DNA of 64,000 bases from HGM04593 sp045636125 (lineage in GTDB: Bacteria > Bacteroidota > Bacteroidia > Bacteroidales > Bacteroidaceae), in the NCBI GenBank assembly GCA_045636125.1, contig JAZTWX010000042.1:1-64000 (forward strand). The letters run 5' to 3'. Each line of letters begins with the position of its first letter. The stretch's first letter is position 1. Position numbers and translations under genes: made by a program. Shown here piece after piece: positions 18,937 to 27,054 of this stretch. The notes under the pieces are model-generated. The model saw only the letters and a list, made by a program, of their open reading frames with translations, was not told the DNA's origin and ran no database searches.

Positions 18937-21090
18937 ATGAAAACTTATCAAACTAACGAAATCAAGAACGTCGCAATTGTAGGATGCTCCGGCTCTGGAA
19001 AAACCACTCTCACTGAGGCTATGCTCTATGAGGGTGGTATTATAAAACGTAGAGGCTCTGTTGAGGCCAAGAACACAGTGAGCGACTATTTCCCTGTTGA
19101 GCAGGAGTATGGCTACTCGGTGTTCACTACCGTTTTTCAGGTGGAGCAGGCCGGTAAGAAGCTGAATCTCATAGACTGCCCGGGTGCCGACGATTTTGCA
19201 GGAGGTACGGTGTGTGCGCTCGAGGTATGTAACCTTGCAATGGTTGTTATTAACGGCCAGTATGGTGTTGAGGTGGGAACACAGAACTGTTTCCGCTACG
19301 TGCAGAAGTTGAAAAAGCCTGCAATGTTTGTTGTAAACCAGGTGGATAACGAAAAATGCGACTACGACAATGTTATAGAGCAGTTGCAGACTATTTACGG
19401 CTCAAAGGTGGTGCCTGTGCAGTATCCCGTTGCCGCAGGCCCCGGTTTCAACTCGATTATCGATGTTCTTTTGATGAAGAAACTCACTTGGACAGCCGAA
19501 GGACAGGCTCCCATTGTTGAGGATATTCCCGCCGACCAGTATGAAAAGGCAAAAGCTCTCCACACCGAGCTTGTTGAAAAAGCGGCCGAGAATGAAGAGG
19601 AATTGATGAACAAGTTCTTTGACAGCGACGACCTCACTACCGACGAAATTCGTATGGGTGCCCGCTTGGGTCTCTCTACAGGTAGTGTTTACCCTGTTCT
19701 CTGCTGCTCGGCAGCAAATGACGTTGCTGTGGGCCGTTTGCTTGAATTCCTTGCCAACGTGGCACCCGAGGTGGACGATGTTCCCCAGCCCGTGAACGCC
19801 GACGGCGTTACCATTCCCTACGATAGCAATGCTCCCACATCGTTGTTCTTCTACAAGACTTCTGTGGAGCCCCATATAGGTGAGGTTAATTACTTTAAGG
19901 TAATTAGCGGAACTCTGAAACCCGGTATGGATTTTGTAAATGCCGACCGTGGCTCGAAAGAGCGTATAGCACAGATATATTGCAGTGCCGGTGCCAACCG
20001 CACACCTGTTGATGAACTTAAAGCGGGTGACCTTGGCTGTACAGTGAAGTTGAAGGATGTTCGCATTGGTAATACCCTTAACGACAAGGATGCCAACAAT
20101 AAGTTTGTTCTTGTAAAATATCCCGCATCTAAATATTCTCGCGCAATCAAGCCTGTAAACGAGGGTGAGATTGAGAAGCTTATGCAGGCGCTCAACCGTA
20201 TGCACGAGGAGGACCCCACTTGGCGTGTAGAACAGTCGAAGGAGCTTCGCCAGACAATCGTGTACGGACAGGGTGAGTTCCACTTGCGCACCTTGAAATG
20301 GCGTCTCGAGCACGTTGAGAAGATTCAGGTTGTTTACGAGGAGCCTAAAATCCCCTACCGCGAGACAATTACAAAGGCTGCACGTGCCGACTATCGTCAC
20401 AAGAAACAGAGTGGTGGTGCCGGACAGTTCGGTGAGGTTCACCTCATTGTAGAGCCCTACGAGGAGGGCCAGCCTATGCAGGAGGTTTACCGCTTCAACG
20501 GTCAGGAGTTCAAGGTGAACGCCAAGGCTACCGAGGAGGTTACACTTGAGTGGGGCGGCAAGCTCGTGTTCGTGAACAGCACTGTCGGCGGTTCAATCGA
20601 TGCCCGCTTTATGCCCGCTATCCTTAAAGGTATTATGGAACGTATGGAGCGCGGACCGCTCACAGGTTCTTATGCCCGCGATGTGCGTGTTATTGTATAC
20701 GATGGTAAGATGCACCCGGTAGACTCTAACGAGGTATCGTTTATGCTTGCAGGCCGCAACGCGTTCAGCGAGGCGTTCCGTGCAGCAGGTCCCAAGCTCC
20801 TTGAGCCCGTTTACGATGTTGAGGTATTTGTGCCATCCGACAAGATGGGCGATGTAATGAGCGATATCCAGGGACGCAGAGGCCTTATCATGGGTATGGA
20901 GAGTGAGAACGGTTACGAGAAACTTTCGGCAAAAGTGCCTTTGAAAGAGATGGCTTCTTACTCGACATCACTCAGCTCGCTCACAGGCGGTAGAGCTTCG
21001 TTCATAATGTCGCCTTCTTCTTATGAGCTTGTTCCTGCCGATGTCCAGGATAAACTTGTGAAGGAGTTTGCAGCGAAGGAAGAGGAGTAA
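18937..21090 (+). CDS. fusA2: Elongation factor G paralog (EF-G2 type) with altered GTPase motifs
   Basis: A 717-residue protein with all five EF-G domains. The P-loop is G16-C-S-G-S-G-K-T. The switch II motif, normally DTPGH, reads D80-C-P-G-A84: the catalytic His is replaced by Ala. The G4 motif, normally NKxD, reads N134-Q-V-D137, and switch I lacks the usual RGITI. These changes match the Bacteroides EF-G2, reported to support translocation without GTP hydrolysis and to aid gut colonisation under carbon starvation. The protein should therefore be a slow, energy-sparing factor, not the housekeeping EF-G. It is followed by a terminator and then rprX-rprY. Confidence 0.9.
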   Translation: MKTYQTNEIKNVAIVGCSGSGKTTLTEAMLYEGGIIKRRGSVEAKNTVSDYFPVEQEYGYSVFTTVFQVEQAGKKLNLIDCPGADDFAGGTVCALEVCNLAMVVINGQYGVEVGTQNCFRYVQKLKKPAMFVVNQVDNEKCDYDNVIEQLQTIYGSKVVPVQYPVAAGPGFNSIIDVLLMKKLTWTAEGQAPIVEDIPADQYEKAKALHTELVEKAAENEEELMNKFFDSDDLTTDEIRMGARLGLSTGSVYPVLCCSAANDVAVGRLLEFLANVAPEVDDVPQPVNADGVTIPYDSNAPTSLFFYKTSVEPHIGEVNYFKVISGTLKPGMDFVNADRGSKERIAQIYCSAGANRTPVDELKAGDLGCTVKLKDVRIGNTLNDKDANNKFVLVKYPASKYSRAIKPVNEGEIEKLMQALNRMHEEDPTWRVEQSKELRQTIVYGQGEFHLRTLKWRLEHVEKIQVVYEEPKIPYRETITKAARADYRHKKQSGGAGQFGEVHLIVEPYEEGQPMQEVYRFNGQEFKVNAKATEEVTLEWGGKLVFVNSTVGGSIDARFMPAILKGIMERMERGPLTGSYARDVRVIVYDGKMHPVDSNEVSFMLAGRNAFSEAFRAAGPKLLEPVYDVEVFVPSDKMGDVMSDIQGRRGLIMGMESENGYEKLSAKVPLKEMASYSTSLSSLTGGRASFIMSPSSYELVPADVQDKLVKEFAAKEEE

Positions 21091-21114
21091 GGGTTTATTT
21101 CCCATATTATCTGG

Positions 21115-21136
21115 CCAGCTCGGGTAACCGGGCTGG
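21115..21136 (+). terminator. Terminator after the EF-G2 gene
   Basis: CCAGC and GCTGG close a stem-loop with inner CGG/CCG pairing, followed by TCTTTTTTG. Confidence 0.8.
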
Positions 21137-21270
21137 TCTTTTTTGTTAAAAATAGCGTGTATTTTACATAATTGGGGTTGTAGAATTAAATTAAGTTGTT
21201 AAAATCGCATTTATAAAATTATTCAATGTTAATTAAAAGTAAATGTGGCTTAAATACTGTTAACAAATTA

Positions 21271-21300
21271 TTGAAACTATTGCAAGAGTGATTATATTTG
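21271..21300 (+). promoter_or_regulatory. Promoter for the rprX-rprY operon
   Basis: TTG at 21271-21273 and TATATTTG at 21293-21300 with a 19-base spacer fit the Bacteroidota consensus. The histidine kinase starts 25 bases downstream. Confidence 0.6.
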
Positions 21301-21325
21301 TGGCAGACAGCTAATTGATGGCTAT

Positions 21326-22864
21326 ATGAAGAAGCTTACGATATGGATAGTTGGGCTCATAATGAGCGTTTGTTGTGTGGGGTTGCTCTATCTGCAGCTT
21401 ACCTACATTGAGGCGATTGTGAATATGCGCCGCGAGCATTTTAAGGAGGGGGTGCGCCGCAGTCTCTATCAGGCGGCCTATGGCCTGGAGCTCGAGGAGA
21501 TGCGCAACTATCTTGCAAGGGATATTCAAAGGGATGTGCACCGCGGTTACATACAGGACGGTTTCTTGAAACTGGAGCATAAGTACATTGCTGCAGCCGA
21601 GAGCGGAAAGGTGGTTTCGGCCTTCGAACTTAAAACCGTGGTGAAGAAGCCCGCGCAGCCTGCGCCGCAGATAAATATAAAAAACGGCAGGGGAAATGTG
21701 TCGGTGAGCGGCGTGCAGGCGCAGACAATGGATATTTTGAGCAAACGCTACAAATATCAGCGTGCAGTGCTCGACGAGGTTGTCTATAATATGCTCTACC
21801 AGGCAAGCGAGAAGCCGTTGCAGAACCGCGTGAATTTTCAGCAACTCAACAAGAGCCTCAAAAACGAGCTTGCCAACAACGGGATTCTGCTGCCGTTCCA
21901 CTTTAAGGTGCTAAGGGGCGACGGCAAGGAGGTCTACCGCTCGGCCGGTTATGTGTGCAACGATGAGGATGAAAAATATAAGGAGTTGATTTTCAAGAAC
22001 GACCCTCCTGCTCATATGAGTGTGCTGGAAGTTAATTTCCCCGCATCCATTTTGAACAAATATATTTATAGTTCGGTTAAATTTATGATTCCTTCGCTGC
22101 TGTTCACTTTTGTTTTGTTAATAACATTCGTGATAACGCTTTATATGGCGGTAAGGCATAAAAAGATAACCGAAATGAAGAACGATTTTATAAACAATAT
22201 GACGCACGAGTTCAAGACTCCCATCTCCACCATCTCGCTCGCAGCGCAGATGTTGCAGGATGGCTCGGTGGCAAAGTCGCCCGAAATGTTCTGCAAGCTC
22301 TCGGGAGTTATTGCGAGCGAGACCAAGCGTCTGCGTTTTCAGGTCGACAAGGTGTTGCAGATGTCGATGTTCGACAAGAACGCCACCGCTGCGCTCAAGC
22401 CGAAGGAGCTCGACGCCAACGAGCTTATCGAGGGTATTGTAAATACTTTTGCCGTGAAGGTGGAGCAGAAAGGTGGCACGCTTAATTGGGAACTCGACGC
22501 CGACGATCCTTTTGTTTATGTCGATGAGATGCACTTTACCAACGTTGTGTTCAATATTATGGACAACGCGGTGAAGTACCGCCGCAGCGACGCACCGCTT
22601 GAGCTCGATGTGCGCACCTGGAACAGTAACGGCAATTTTATGCTCTCTATAAAGGATAACGGAATTGGAATACGCAAGGAGGACTTGAAAAAGATATTCG
22701 ATCGCTTTTATAGAGTACACACCGGCAATGTACACGATGTAAAGGGCTTCGGCCTCGGGCTCGCCTACGTGAAACAGATTGTAGAGGCTCTGCGTGGCTC
22801 CATAAAGGTGGAAAGCGAGCTTGGTGTGGGAACAACTTTTGTAATTGTATTACCTTTAAAATAA
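21326..22864 (+). CDS. rprX: Sensor histidine kinase, RprX-like
   Basis: A 512-residue membrane kinase. One helix near residues 5-25 and another near 250-275 frame a periplasmic sensor region of about 225 residues with no recognised fold. The HisKA motif is N-M-T-H294-E-F-K-T-P, so His294 is the phosphorylation site. The ATPase domain shows N-box NIMDNAVKY, G1 DNGIGI, and G2 GFGLGLAY. The cognate regulator starts 6 bases after the stop. Sequence and gene order resemble RprX/RprY of Bacteroides; the signal is unknown. Confidence 0.88.
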   Translation: MKKLTIWIVGLIMSVCCVGLLYLQLTYIEAIVNMRREHFKEGVRRSLYQAAYGLELEEMRNYLARDIQRDVHRGYIQDGFLKLEHKYIAAAESGKVVSAFELKTVVKKPAQPAPQINIKNGRGNVSVSGVQAQTMDILSKRYKYQRAVLDEVVYNMLYQASEKPLQNRVNFQQLNKSLKNELANNGILLPFHFKVLRGDGKEVYRSAGYVCNDEDEKYKELIFKNDPPAHMSVLEVNFPASILNKYIYSSVKFMIPSLLFTFVLLITFVITLYMAVRHKKITEMKNDFINNMTHEFKTPISTISLAAQMLQDGSVAKSPEMFCKLSGVIASETKRLRFQVDKVLQMSMFDKNATAALKPKELDANELIEGIVNTFAVKVEQKGGTLNWELDADDPFVYVDEMHFTNVVFNIMDNAVKYRRSDAPLELDVRTWNSNGNFMLSIKDNGIGIRKEDLKKIFDRFYRVHTGNVHDVKGFGLGLAYVKQIVEALRGSIKVESELGVGTTFVIVLPLK

Positions 22865-22870
22865 ATTATT

Positions 22871-23578
22871 ATGGACGAGAAACAAAGAATTCTGTTGTGT
22901 GAGGACGACGAGAACCTGGGTATGCTCTTGCGCGAGTATTTGCAGGCAAAGGGTTATTATGCCGAACTTTGCCCCGACGGCGACGCAGGTTATAAGGCTT
23001 TTTTGCAGGGAAAATTCGATATTTGTGTGCTCGATGTTATGATGCCCATTAAGGACGGCTTCACGCTTGCACAGGAGATTCGTGCTGTAAACGCCGATGT
23101 GCCCATCATCTTCCTCACCGCAAAAGACCAGAACGAGGATATACTCGAAGGCTTCAAGAGGGGTGGCGATGACTATATGACAAAGCCTTTCAGTATGGAG
23201 GTTCTTGTGTCGCGCATTGAGGCTGTTCTGCGTCGTGTGTGCGGTAAAAAGAGTAAGGAAAAGGCTCTCTACAAGATTGGCCGTTTCCAGTTCGACACAC
23301 AAAAACAGCTGCTCTCAATCGATGGCGAGCACAAGAAGCTCACAACAAAGGAGTCGGGCCTGCTTAACCTGCTCTGCGCTCACGCGAACGAAATTCTGCA
23401 GCGCGACTATGCGTTGAAGACTGTGTGGACAGCCGACGACTATTTCAATGCCCGCAGTATGGACGTGTATATAACAAAACTGCGCAAGCTGTTGAAGGCC
23501 GACGAGTCAATTGAGATTATAAACATTCACGGCCGTGGTTACAAGCTCATTGTTCCCGAAGTGGAGGAACAGGAGTAG
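22871..23578 (+). CDS. rprY: OmpR-family response regulator, RprY-like
   Basis: A 235-residue cytoplasmic regulator. The receiver domain opens LLCEDDENLG, has phospho-acceptor Asp55 in VLDVMMP and the conserved Lys105 in the TKPF motif. The winged-helix DNA-binding domain (about 135-230) ends with the typical HGRGYKL. It is cotranscribed with the kinase. The N-terminal part is very close to what I recall of Bacteroides RprY, so the symbol is offered with fair confidence. A shared terminator follows. Confidence 0.9.
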   Translation: MDEKQRILLCEDDENLGMLLREYLQAKGYYAELCPDGDAGYKAFLQGKFDICVLDVMMPIKDGFTLAQEIRAVNADVPIIFLTAKDQNEDILEGFKRGGDDYMTKPFSMEVLVSRIEAVLRRVCGKKSKEKALYKIGRFQFDTQKQLLSIDGEHKKLTTKESGLLNLLCAHANEILQRDYALKTVWTADDYFNARSMDVYITKLRKLLKADESIEIINIHGRGYKLIVPEVEEQE

Positions 23579-23622
23579 TGCCATATAAAAAGGAATTGCT
23601 GAATATTCAGTAATTTTAGCAT

Positions 23623-23661
23623 AAAAAGCAGGATGACACGTAGCGTGTCATCCTGCTTTTT
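23623..23661. terminator. Bidirectional terminator between rprY and a small membrane gene
   Basis: A perfect 18-bp stem (23623-23640 with 23644-23661) with a TAG loop and A and T tracts on its two sides. It can serve both convergent genes. Confidence 0.9.
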
Positions 23662-23678
23662 GTGTGTTGTGTAGCAAT

Positions 23679-23861
23679 TTATTGCTCTTCCAAAGCTTTT
23701 TTGCCGGCGATGATGTAGGTTACAAGGCCTACAACCATACCTGCGTATGCGCCAACGTTCAAAGCGTTAATATTATTCCATCCCAAAAAGTGGCTGAGGA
23801 TGAGGAGCACAGCGCCGATGAGAATCAATGCAAGCCCCGCGTACTTGATTTTTGTTGCCAT
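23679..23861 (-). CDS. Small two-helix membrane protein
   Basis: A 60-residue protein with two hydrophobic helices (about residues 8-26 and 33-51) separated by GWNNIN, and a short charged tail. It lies alone between a strong terminator and the divergent rpsF operon. Small proteins of this shape are common and conserved in Bacteroidales, but no function is known to me. Its compact design and clean start make it a likely real gene. Confidence 0.7.
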   Translation of the reverse strand: MATKIKYAGLALILIGAVLLILSHFLGWNNINALNVGAYAGMVVGLVTYIIAGKKALEEQ

Positions 23862-24119
23862 AATCGTGTTATATTATTTATTAGTTATTTCAAAAATGGT
23901 GGGCGGCGTGCCTGCCGCGCGCATTATTGTGCAAAGAAACATATAATTATTTACAGAACGAAATTTTTTTGATAAAAAATGGGTGCTTATGCCTTGTAAT
24001 TGCCTCTTTTCTTTGAAAGAGCGGGTGGGCGCTCCGTTTTATATAAATGTGCGCTGTTGTTCCCGCATAGCCGTTGCCGGGGCTAATGTGCCTTGAAAAT
24101 AAAAAGGTTGCTCTAAAAC
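23862..24119. other. Intergenic region upstream of rpsF
   Basis: Holds no gene that I can support. A frame at 23947-24132 on the minus strand has no family likeness. Together with the rpsF promoter it makes a gap of 336 bases between divergent genes. Confidence 0.5.
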
Positions 24120-24150
24120 TTTGGTAATTCAAAAATTATCATTACCTTTG
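24120..24150 (+). promoter_or_regulatory. Promoter for rpsF-rpsR-rplI
   Basis: TTTG at 24120-24123 and TACCTTTG at 24143-24150 with a 19-base spacer: a textbook Bacteroidota promoter. The predicted leader is about 42 bases. Confidence 0.8.
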
Positions 24151-24197
24151 CACCCGCGTTTAAGTAAACGAATGTTTAACCAATTTATTAAGTAAAA

Positions 24198-24539
24198 ATG
24201 AATCAATACGAAACCGTTTTCATTTTAACTCCCGTTTTGTCTGACGCTCAGATGAAGGAAGCGGTAGAGAAATTCAAAGGCATTCTCACTGCTGAAGGTG
24301 CTGAGATTGTCAATGAGGAGAACTGGGGTCTTAAAAAGCTTGCTTACCCCATCGAGAAAAAGTCAACTGGCTTTTATGTAATGTTTGAGTTCAATGCCGA
24401 GCCCAAAGTTATCTCAAAGTTGGAGTTGCAGTATCGTCGCGACGAGCGCGTTATTCGCTCTTTGGTTGTTAAATTAGACAAGTATGCCGCTGAGTATGCT
24501 GCTAAAAGAAGAAATCTTAAAGGTAATAAGGAGAATTAA
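24198..24539 (+). CDS. rpsF: Ribosomal protein bS6
   Basis: A 113-residue protein with the S6 ferredoxin-like fold. Visible motifs are YETVFILTP at the N-terminus, N-WG-KKLAYPI-KK and the RRDERVIRSLVVK segment. It binds bS18 on the small-subunit platform. First gene of a three-gene operon; rpsR begins two bases after the stop. The usual S6-SSB-S18-L9 order lacks an ssb gene here, as is normal in Bacteroidota. Confidence 0.97.
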   Translation: MNQYETVFILTPVLSDAQMKEAVEKFKGILTAEGAEIVNEENWGLKKLAYPIEKKSTGFYVMFEFNAEPKVISKLELQYRRDERVIRSLVVKLDKYAAEYAAKRRNLKGNKEN

Positions 24540-24541
24540 TT

Positions 24542-24811
24542 ATGGCACAGACACCTTCAGAAATCAGATATTTGACACCTCCCACAATTGATGTCGAAAA
24601 GAAAAAATATTGTCGTTTCAAGAAAAACGGTATCAAGTACATCGACTACAAAGATCCCGAATTTTTGAAGAAATTTTTGAACGAGCAGGGTAAATTGCTT
24701 CCCCGTCGCATCACCGGTACTTCTTTGAAGTTCCAGCGCCGCATTGCTCAGGCTGTTAAGCGTGCACGTCACTTGGCTTTGCTGCCTTTTGTTACTGACC
24801 AGATGAAATAA
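24542..24811 (+). CDS. rpsR: Ribosomal protein bS18
   Basis: An 89-residue protein. The family core is clear: KKYCRFKKNGIKYIDYKD, then LPRRITGTSLKFQR, then the basic AVKRARHLALLPFV end. It pairs with bS6 on the 30S platform. Second gene of the operon; rplI follows after 14 bases with an AGGAGG-like purine run before it, unusual in this genome. Confidence 0.97.
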   Translation: MAQTPSEIRYLTPPTIDVEKKKYCRFKKNGIKYIDYKDPEFLKKFLNEQGKLLPRRITGTSLKFQRRIAQAVKRARHLALLPFVTDQMK

Positions 24812-24825
24812 TAGGAGGAATAATT

Positions 24826-25275
24826 ATGGAGCTTATATTGAAAGAAGACGTAATCAACCTTGGTTACAAAGACGATATCGTTAAGGTAAAAGACGGTTAT
24901 GGCCGTAATTATTTGATCCCCACAGGTAAAGCTGTCATCGCTACCGAGTCTGCAAAGAAAGTTCTTGCTGAGAACCTTCGTCAGCGTGCTCACAAGCTCG
25001 CTAAGATTAAGGCCGACGCTGAGGAACTTGCTAAGAAGATGGAGGGCGTTTCTTTGACAATCGCTACAAAGGTGAGCGCAACAGGAACTATCTTCGGTTC
25101 AGTTGGTGCTATCCAGATTGCAGAGGAGCTCGCTAAGCTCGGTTTCGAGATCGACCGCAAGATTATTGTTGTTGAGGCTGCTAAAGAGATTGGTAACTTC
25201 ACTGCTACCGTTCGCTTGCACAAAGAGGTATCTGTTAAGATTCCTTACGCAGTTGTAGCTGAGGCTGCTGAGTAA
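24826..25275 (+). CDS. rplI: Ribosomal protein bL9
   Basis: The 149-residue protein has the two-domain L9 plan: an N-terminal domain (MELILKEDVINLGYKDDIVKVKDGYGRNYLIP), a long connecting helix (about 41-75) and the C-terminal rRNA-binding domain. Last gene of the operon, followed by a strong terminator. Confidence 0.97.
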   Translation: MELILKEDVINLGYKDDIVKVKDGYGRNYLIPTGKAVIATESAKKVLAENLRQRAHKLAKIKADAEELAKKMEGVSLTIATKVSATGTIFGSVGAIQIAEELAKLGFEIDRKIIVVEAAKEIGNFTATVRLHKEVSVKIPYAVVAEAAE

Positions 25276-25305
25276 TTCGGTAGTTGACAATAACAACTAA
25301 ATATA

Positions 25306-25335
25306 AAATGCACACTCAAATTTGAGTGTGCATTT
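25306..25335 (+). terminator. Terminator of the rpsF-rpsR-rplI operon
   Basis: A perfect palindrome of 15 bp per arm (AAATGCACACTCAAA with its complement), followed by a T tract. Confidence 0.85.
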
Positions 25336-25604
25336 TTTTGTAATGATATAGCAGTTGTCTCAACAGTGTTTGTTCATACAGGGTGTAGCGAGGTGTCTCT
25401 TCTAACGCGTGGTTTTGAGGTTCAATGTCGGCATTGTTTATCTATTATGCGCGGTTCTCTCTGTTGCTTTTTCTAGCTCTCTCTTAAATATAACTTTACA
25501 AATGTAACTCATTAGTATTGAAATTACCACCTATTTGTTAAATTTTGTTCTGCGGGCGTAGCCTTTTTCTTTACAAAGGGCTGCGGTAGCGTGCATAAAC
25601 AAAA
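25336..25604. other. Intergenic, nothing recognised
   Basis: Between the terminators of two convergent operons. I see no open frame with family likeness and no extended fold. Confidence 0.5.
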
Positions 25605-25633
25605 GCTCCACAACCTTTTCGGGGTTGTGGAGC
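25605..25633 (-). terminator. Terminator of the peptidase-transporter operon
   Basis: GCTCCACAACC pairs with GGTTGTGGAGC (11 bp) around a 7-base loop. On the minus strand it is followed by TTTTGTTTATG. Confidence 0.7.
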
Positions 25634-25656
25634 AATGCTTTGTAATATGAAATTGT

Positions 25657-27033
25657 TTACTGGATGTTCTTCTGCTCGAGCCCGTAACCGAATTTCTTGT
25701 CGGCTTTTTTTAGTAATACGGCTGTAAGGATAGCTACAAGGCCGAAGAGGGCGAAAATGCTCATAGGCATGGTGTAGTCGTATGTTGTTGCGCCGTCGGC
25801 GGTGGTTATTGTAGAGTATTTCTGAATAACCGAGCCAATGAGCACAGGTACCATTGAAAGGCCTATATTCTGAATGTAGAATATTATTGCATAGGCCGAA
25901 CCCAGTTGCTTCATAGGAATAATCTTGGGCACTGAGGGCCACATTGCCGAAGGAACGAGCGAGAATGCAATTCCCAGAAGTATCATATTGAAAATGGCAA
26001 AGCTCCAGGTTCCGTCACAAATGGGCAGTGCAAAGAGAATGTGTACCACTGCAAGCATTGCCGAGCCTATAATCATTAGTGTTACACCTTTACCCACGCG
26101 GTCGTAGAGCGAGCCGAAGATGGGGGTGAGGGCGATTGTTCCGAAGGGGAGCATTGCGGGTATGAGGCCGGCAACCTCGGCTTCTACACCATATTTATAT
26201 ATCATGAGCTTTGTGGCGAACTTGAGGAAGGGGAACACGCCCGAGTAGAAGAGCACGCACAGGATGGTGATGAGCCAGAAGCCTGTGTTCGAGAAGATGA
26301 GCTTGAGGTCGCTGAGTTTGAAGCTCTCCTCGCTCTCTTCGTTGGTGGCGGTGAGCGATGCGTCGAGCTTGCGGTCCATTACACAATATACAAGGTATGC
26401 AATGAGGCCGATGCACAAGAGCGCTGCACCCAACAGAATGGGCGAAGCGGTGTTGCCTGTTGCCTGTGCTACGGGCAAGCTGAATGCGAGGGCTGCTGCT
26501 GTTCCGATACGTGCCATTGCCACCTGAAGGCCCATTGCGAGGGCAAGTTCGTGGCCTGCGAACCATTTTGCAATTACTTTGGTAACGGTGATACCGGCAA
26601 TTTCGGCTCCCACTCCAAAGATTGCAAAGCCAAGCGCTGCAATTACAACCTGCATGGGGTAGCCCATGAATGTAGCGTCGCCGAACGAGCTGTCAACTGC
26701 CCACCATTTGATTATTGCGCCCACGAGCATAAGCGCGCTGCTGGCTGTTCCTGTGAAACGTATTCCGCACTTGTCGAGAATAATTCCACCAAAGAAGAGC
26801 ATAAGCAGGAACACGTTGATGTAGCCGTATGCGCCCGAGAAGAAACCGTACTCGTCGCTTGTCCAGCCAAGGCCACCTTCGGCAACCGTCTTTGTGAGAA
26901 GGTCTTCGAGCGGTGCCATAACATCGGTTATAAAGTAGCCGCACATCATTGTGAACGACACAATTATGAGCGCGGTCCAGCGTGCCGCTGCCGAGTCGCT
27001 CAGCTTTTTCTGAATTTTTTGTGTTGTTGTCAT
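25657..27033 (-). CDS. Major facilitator superfamily transporter
   Basis: A 458-residue protein with about 12 hydrophobic helices and MFS signatures: G-x-x-x-D-K-C-G-I-R between helices 2 and 3, and the related LYDRVGKG loop in the second half. The sequence looks closest to the MFSD1-like branch, of which animal members move dipeptides. It starts 21 bases after the stop of the S9 peptidase gene, so both are cotranscribed. I infer that it imports di- or tripeptides released by that peptidase; substrate is not proven by sequence. Confidence 0.85.
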   Translation of the reverse strand: MTTTQKIQKKLSDSAAARWTALIIVSFTMMCGYFITDVMAPLEDLLTKTVAEGGLGWTSDEYGFFSGAYGYINVFLLMLFFGGIILDKCGIRFTGTASSALMLVGAIIKWWAVDSSFGDATFMGYPMQVVIAALGFAIFGVGAEIAGITVTKVIAKWFAGHELALAMGLQVAMARIGTAAALAFSLPVAQATGNTASPILLGAALLCIGLIAYLVYCVMDRKLDASLTATNEESEESFKLSDLKLIFSNTGFWLITILCVLFYSGVFPFLKFATKLMIYKYGVEAEVAGLIPAMLPFGTIALTPIFGSLYDRVGKGVTLMIIGSAMLAVVHILFALPICDGTWSFAIFNMILLGIAFSLVPSAMWPSVPKIIPMKQLGSAYAIIFYIQNIGLSMVPVLIGSVIQKYSTITTADGATTYDYTMPMSIFALFGLVAILTAVLLKKADKKFGYGLEQKNIQ

Positions 27034-27054
27034 TTGTTTGTGTTATTTGTTTTT

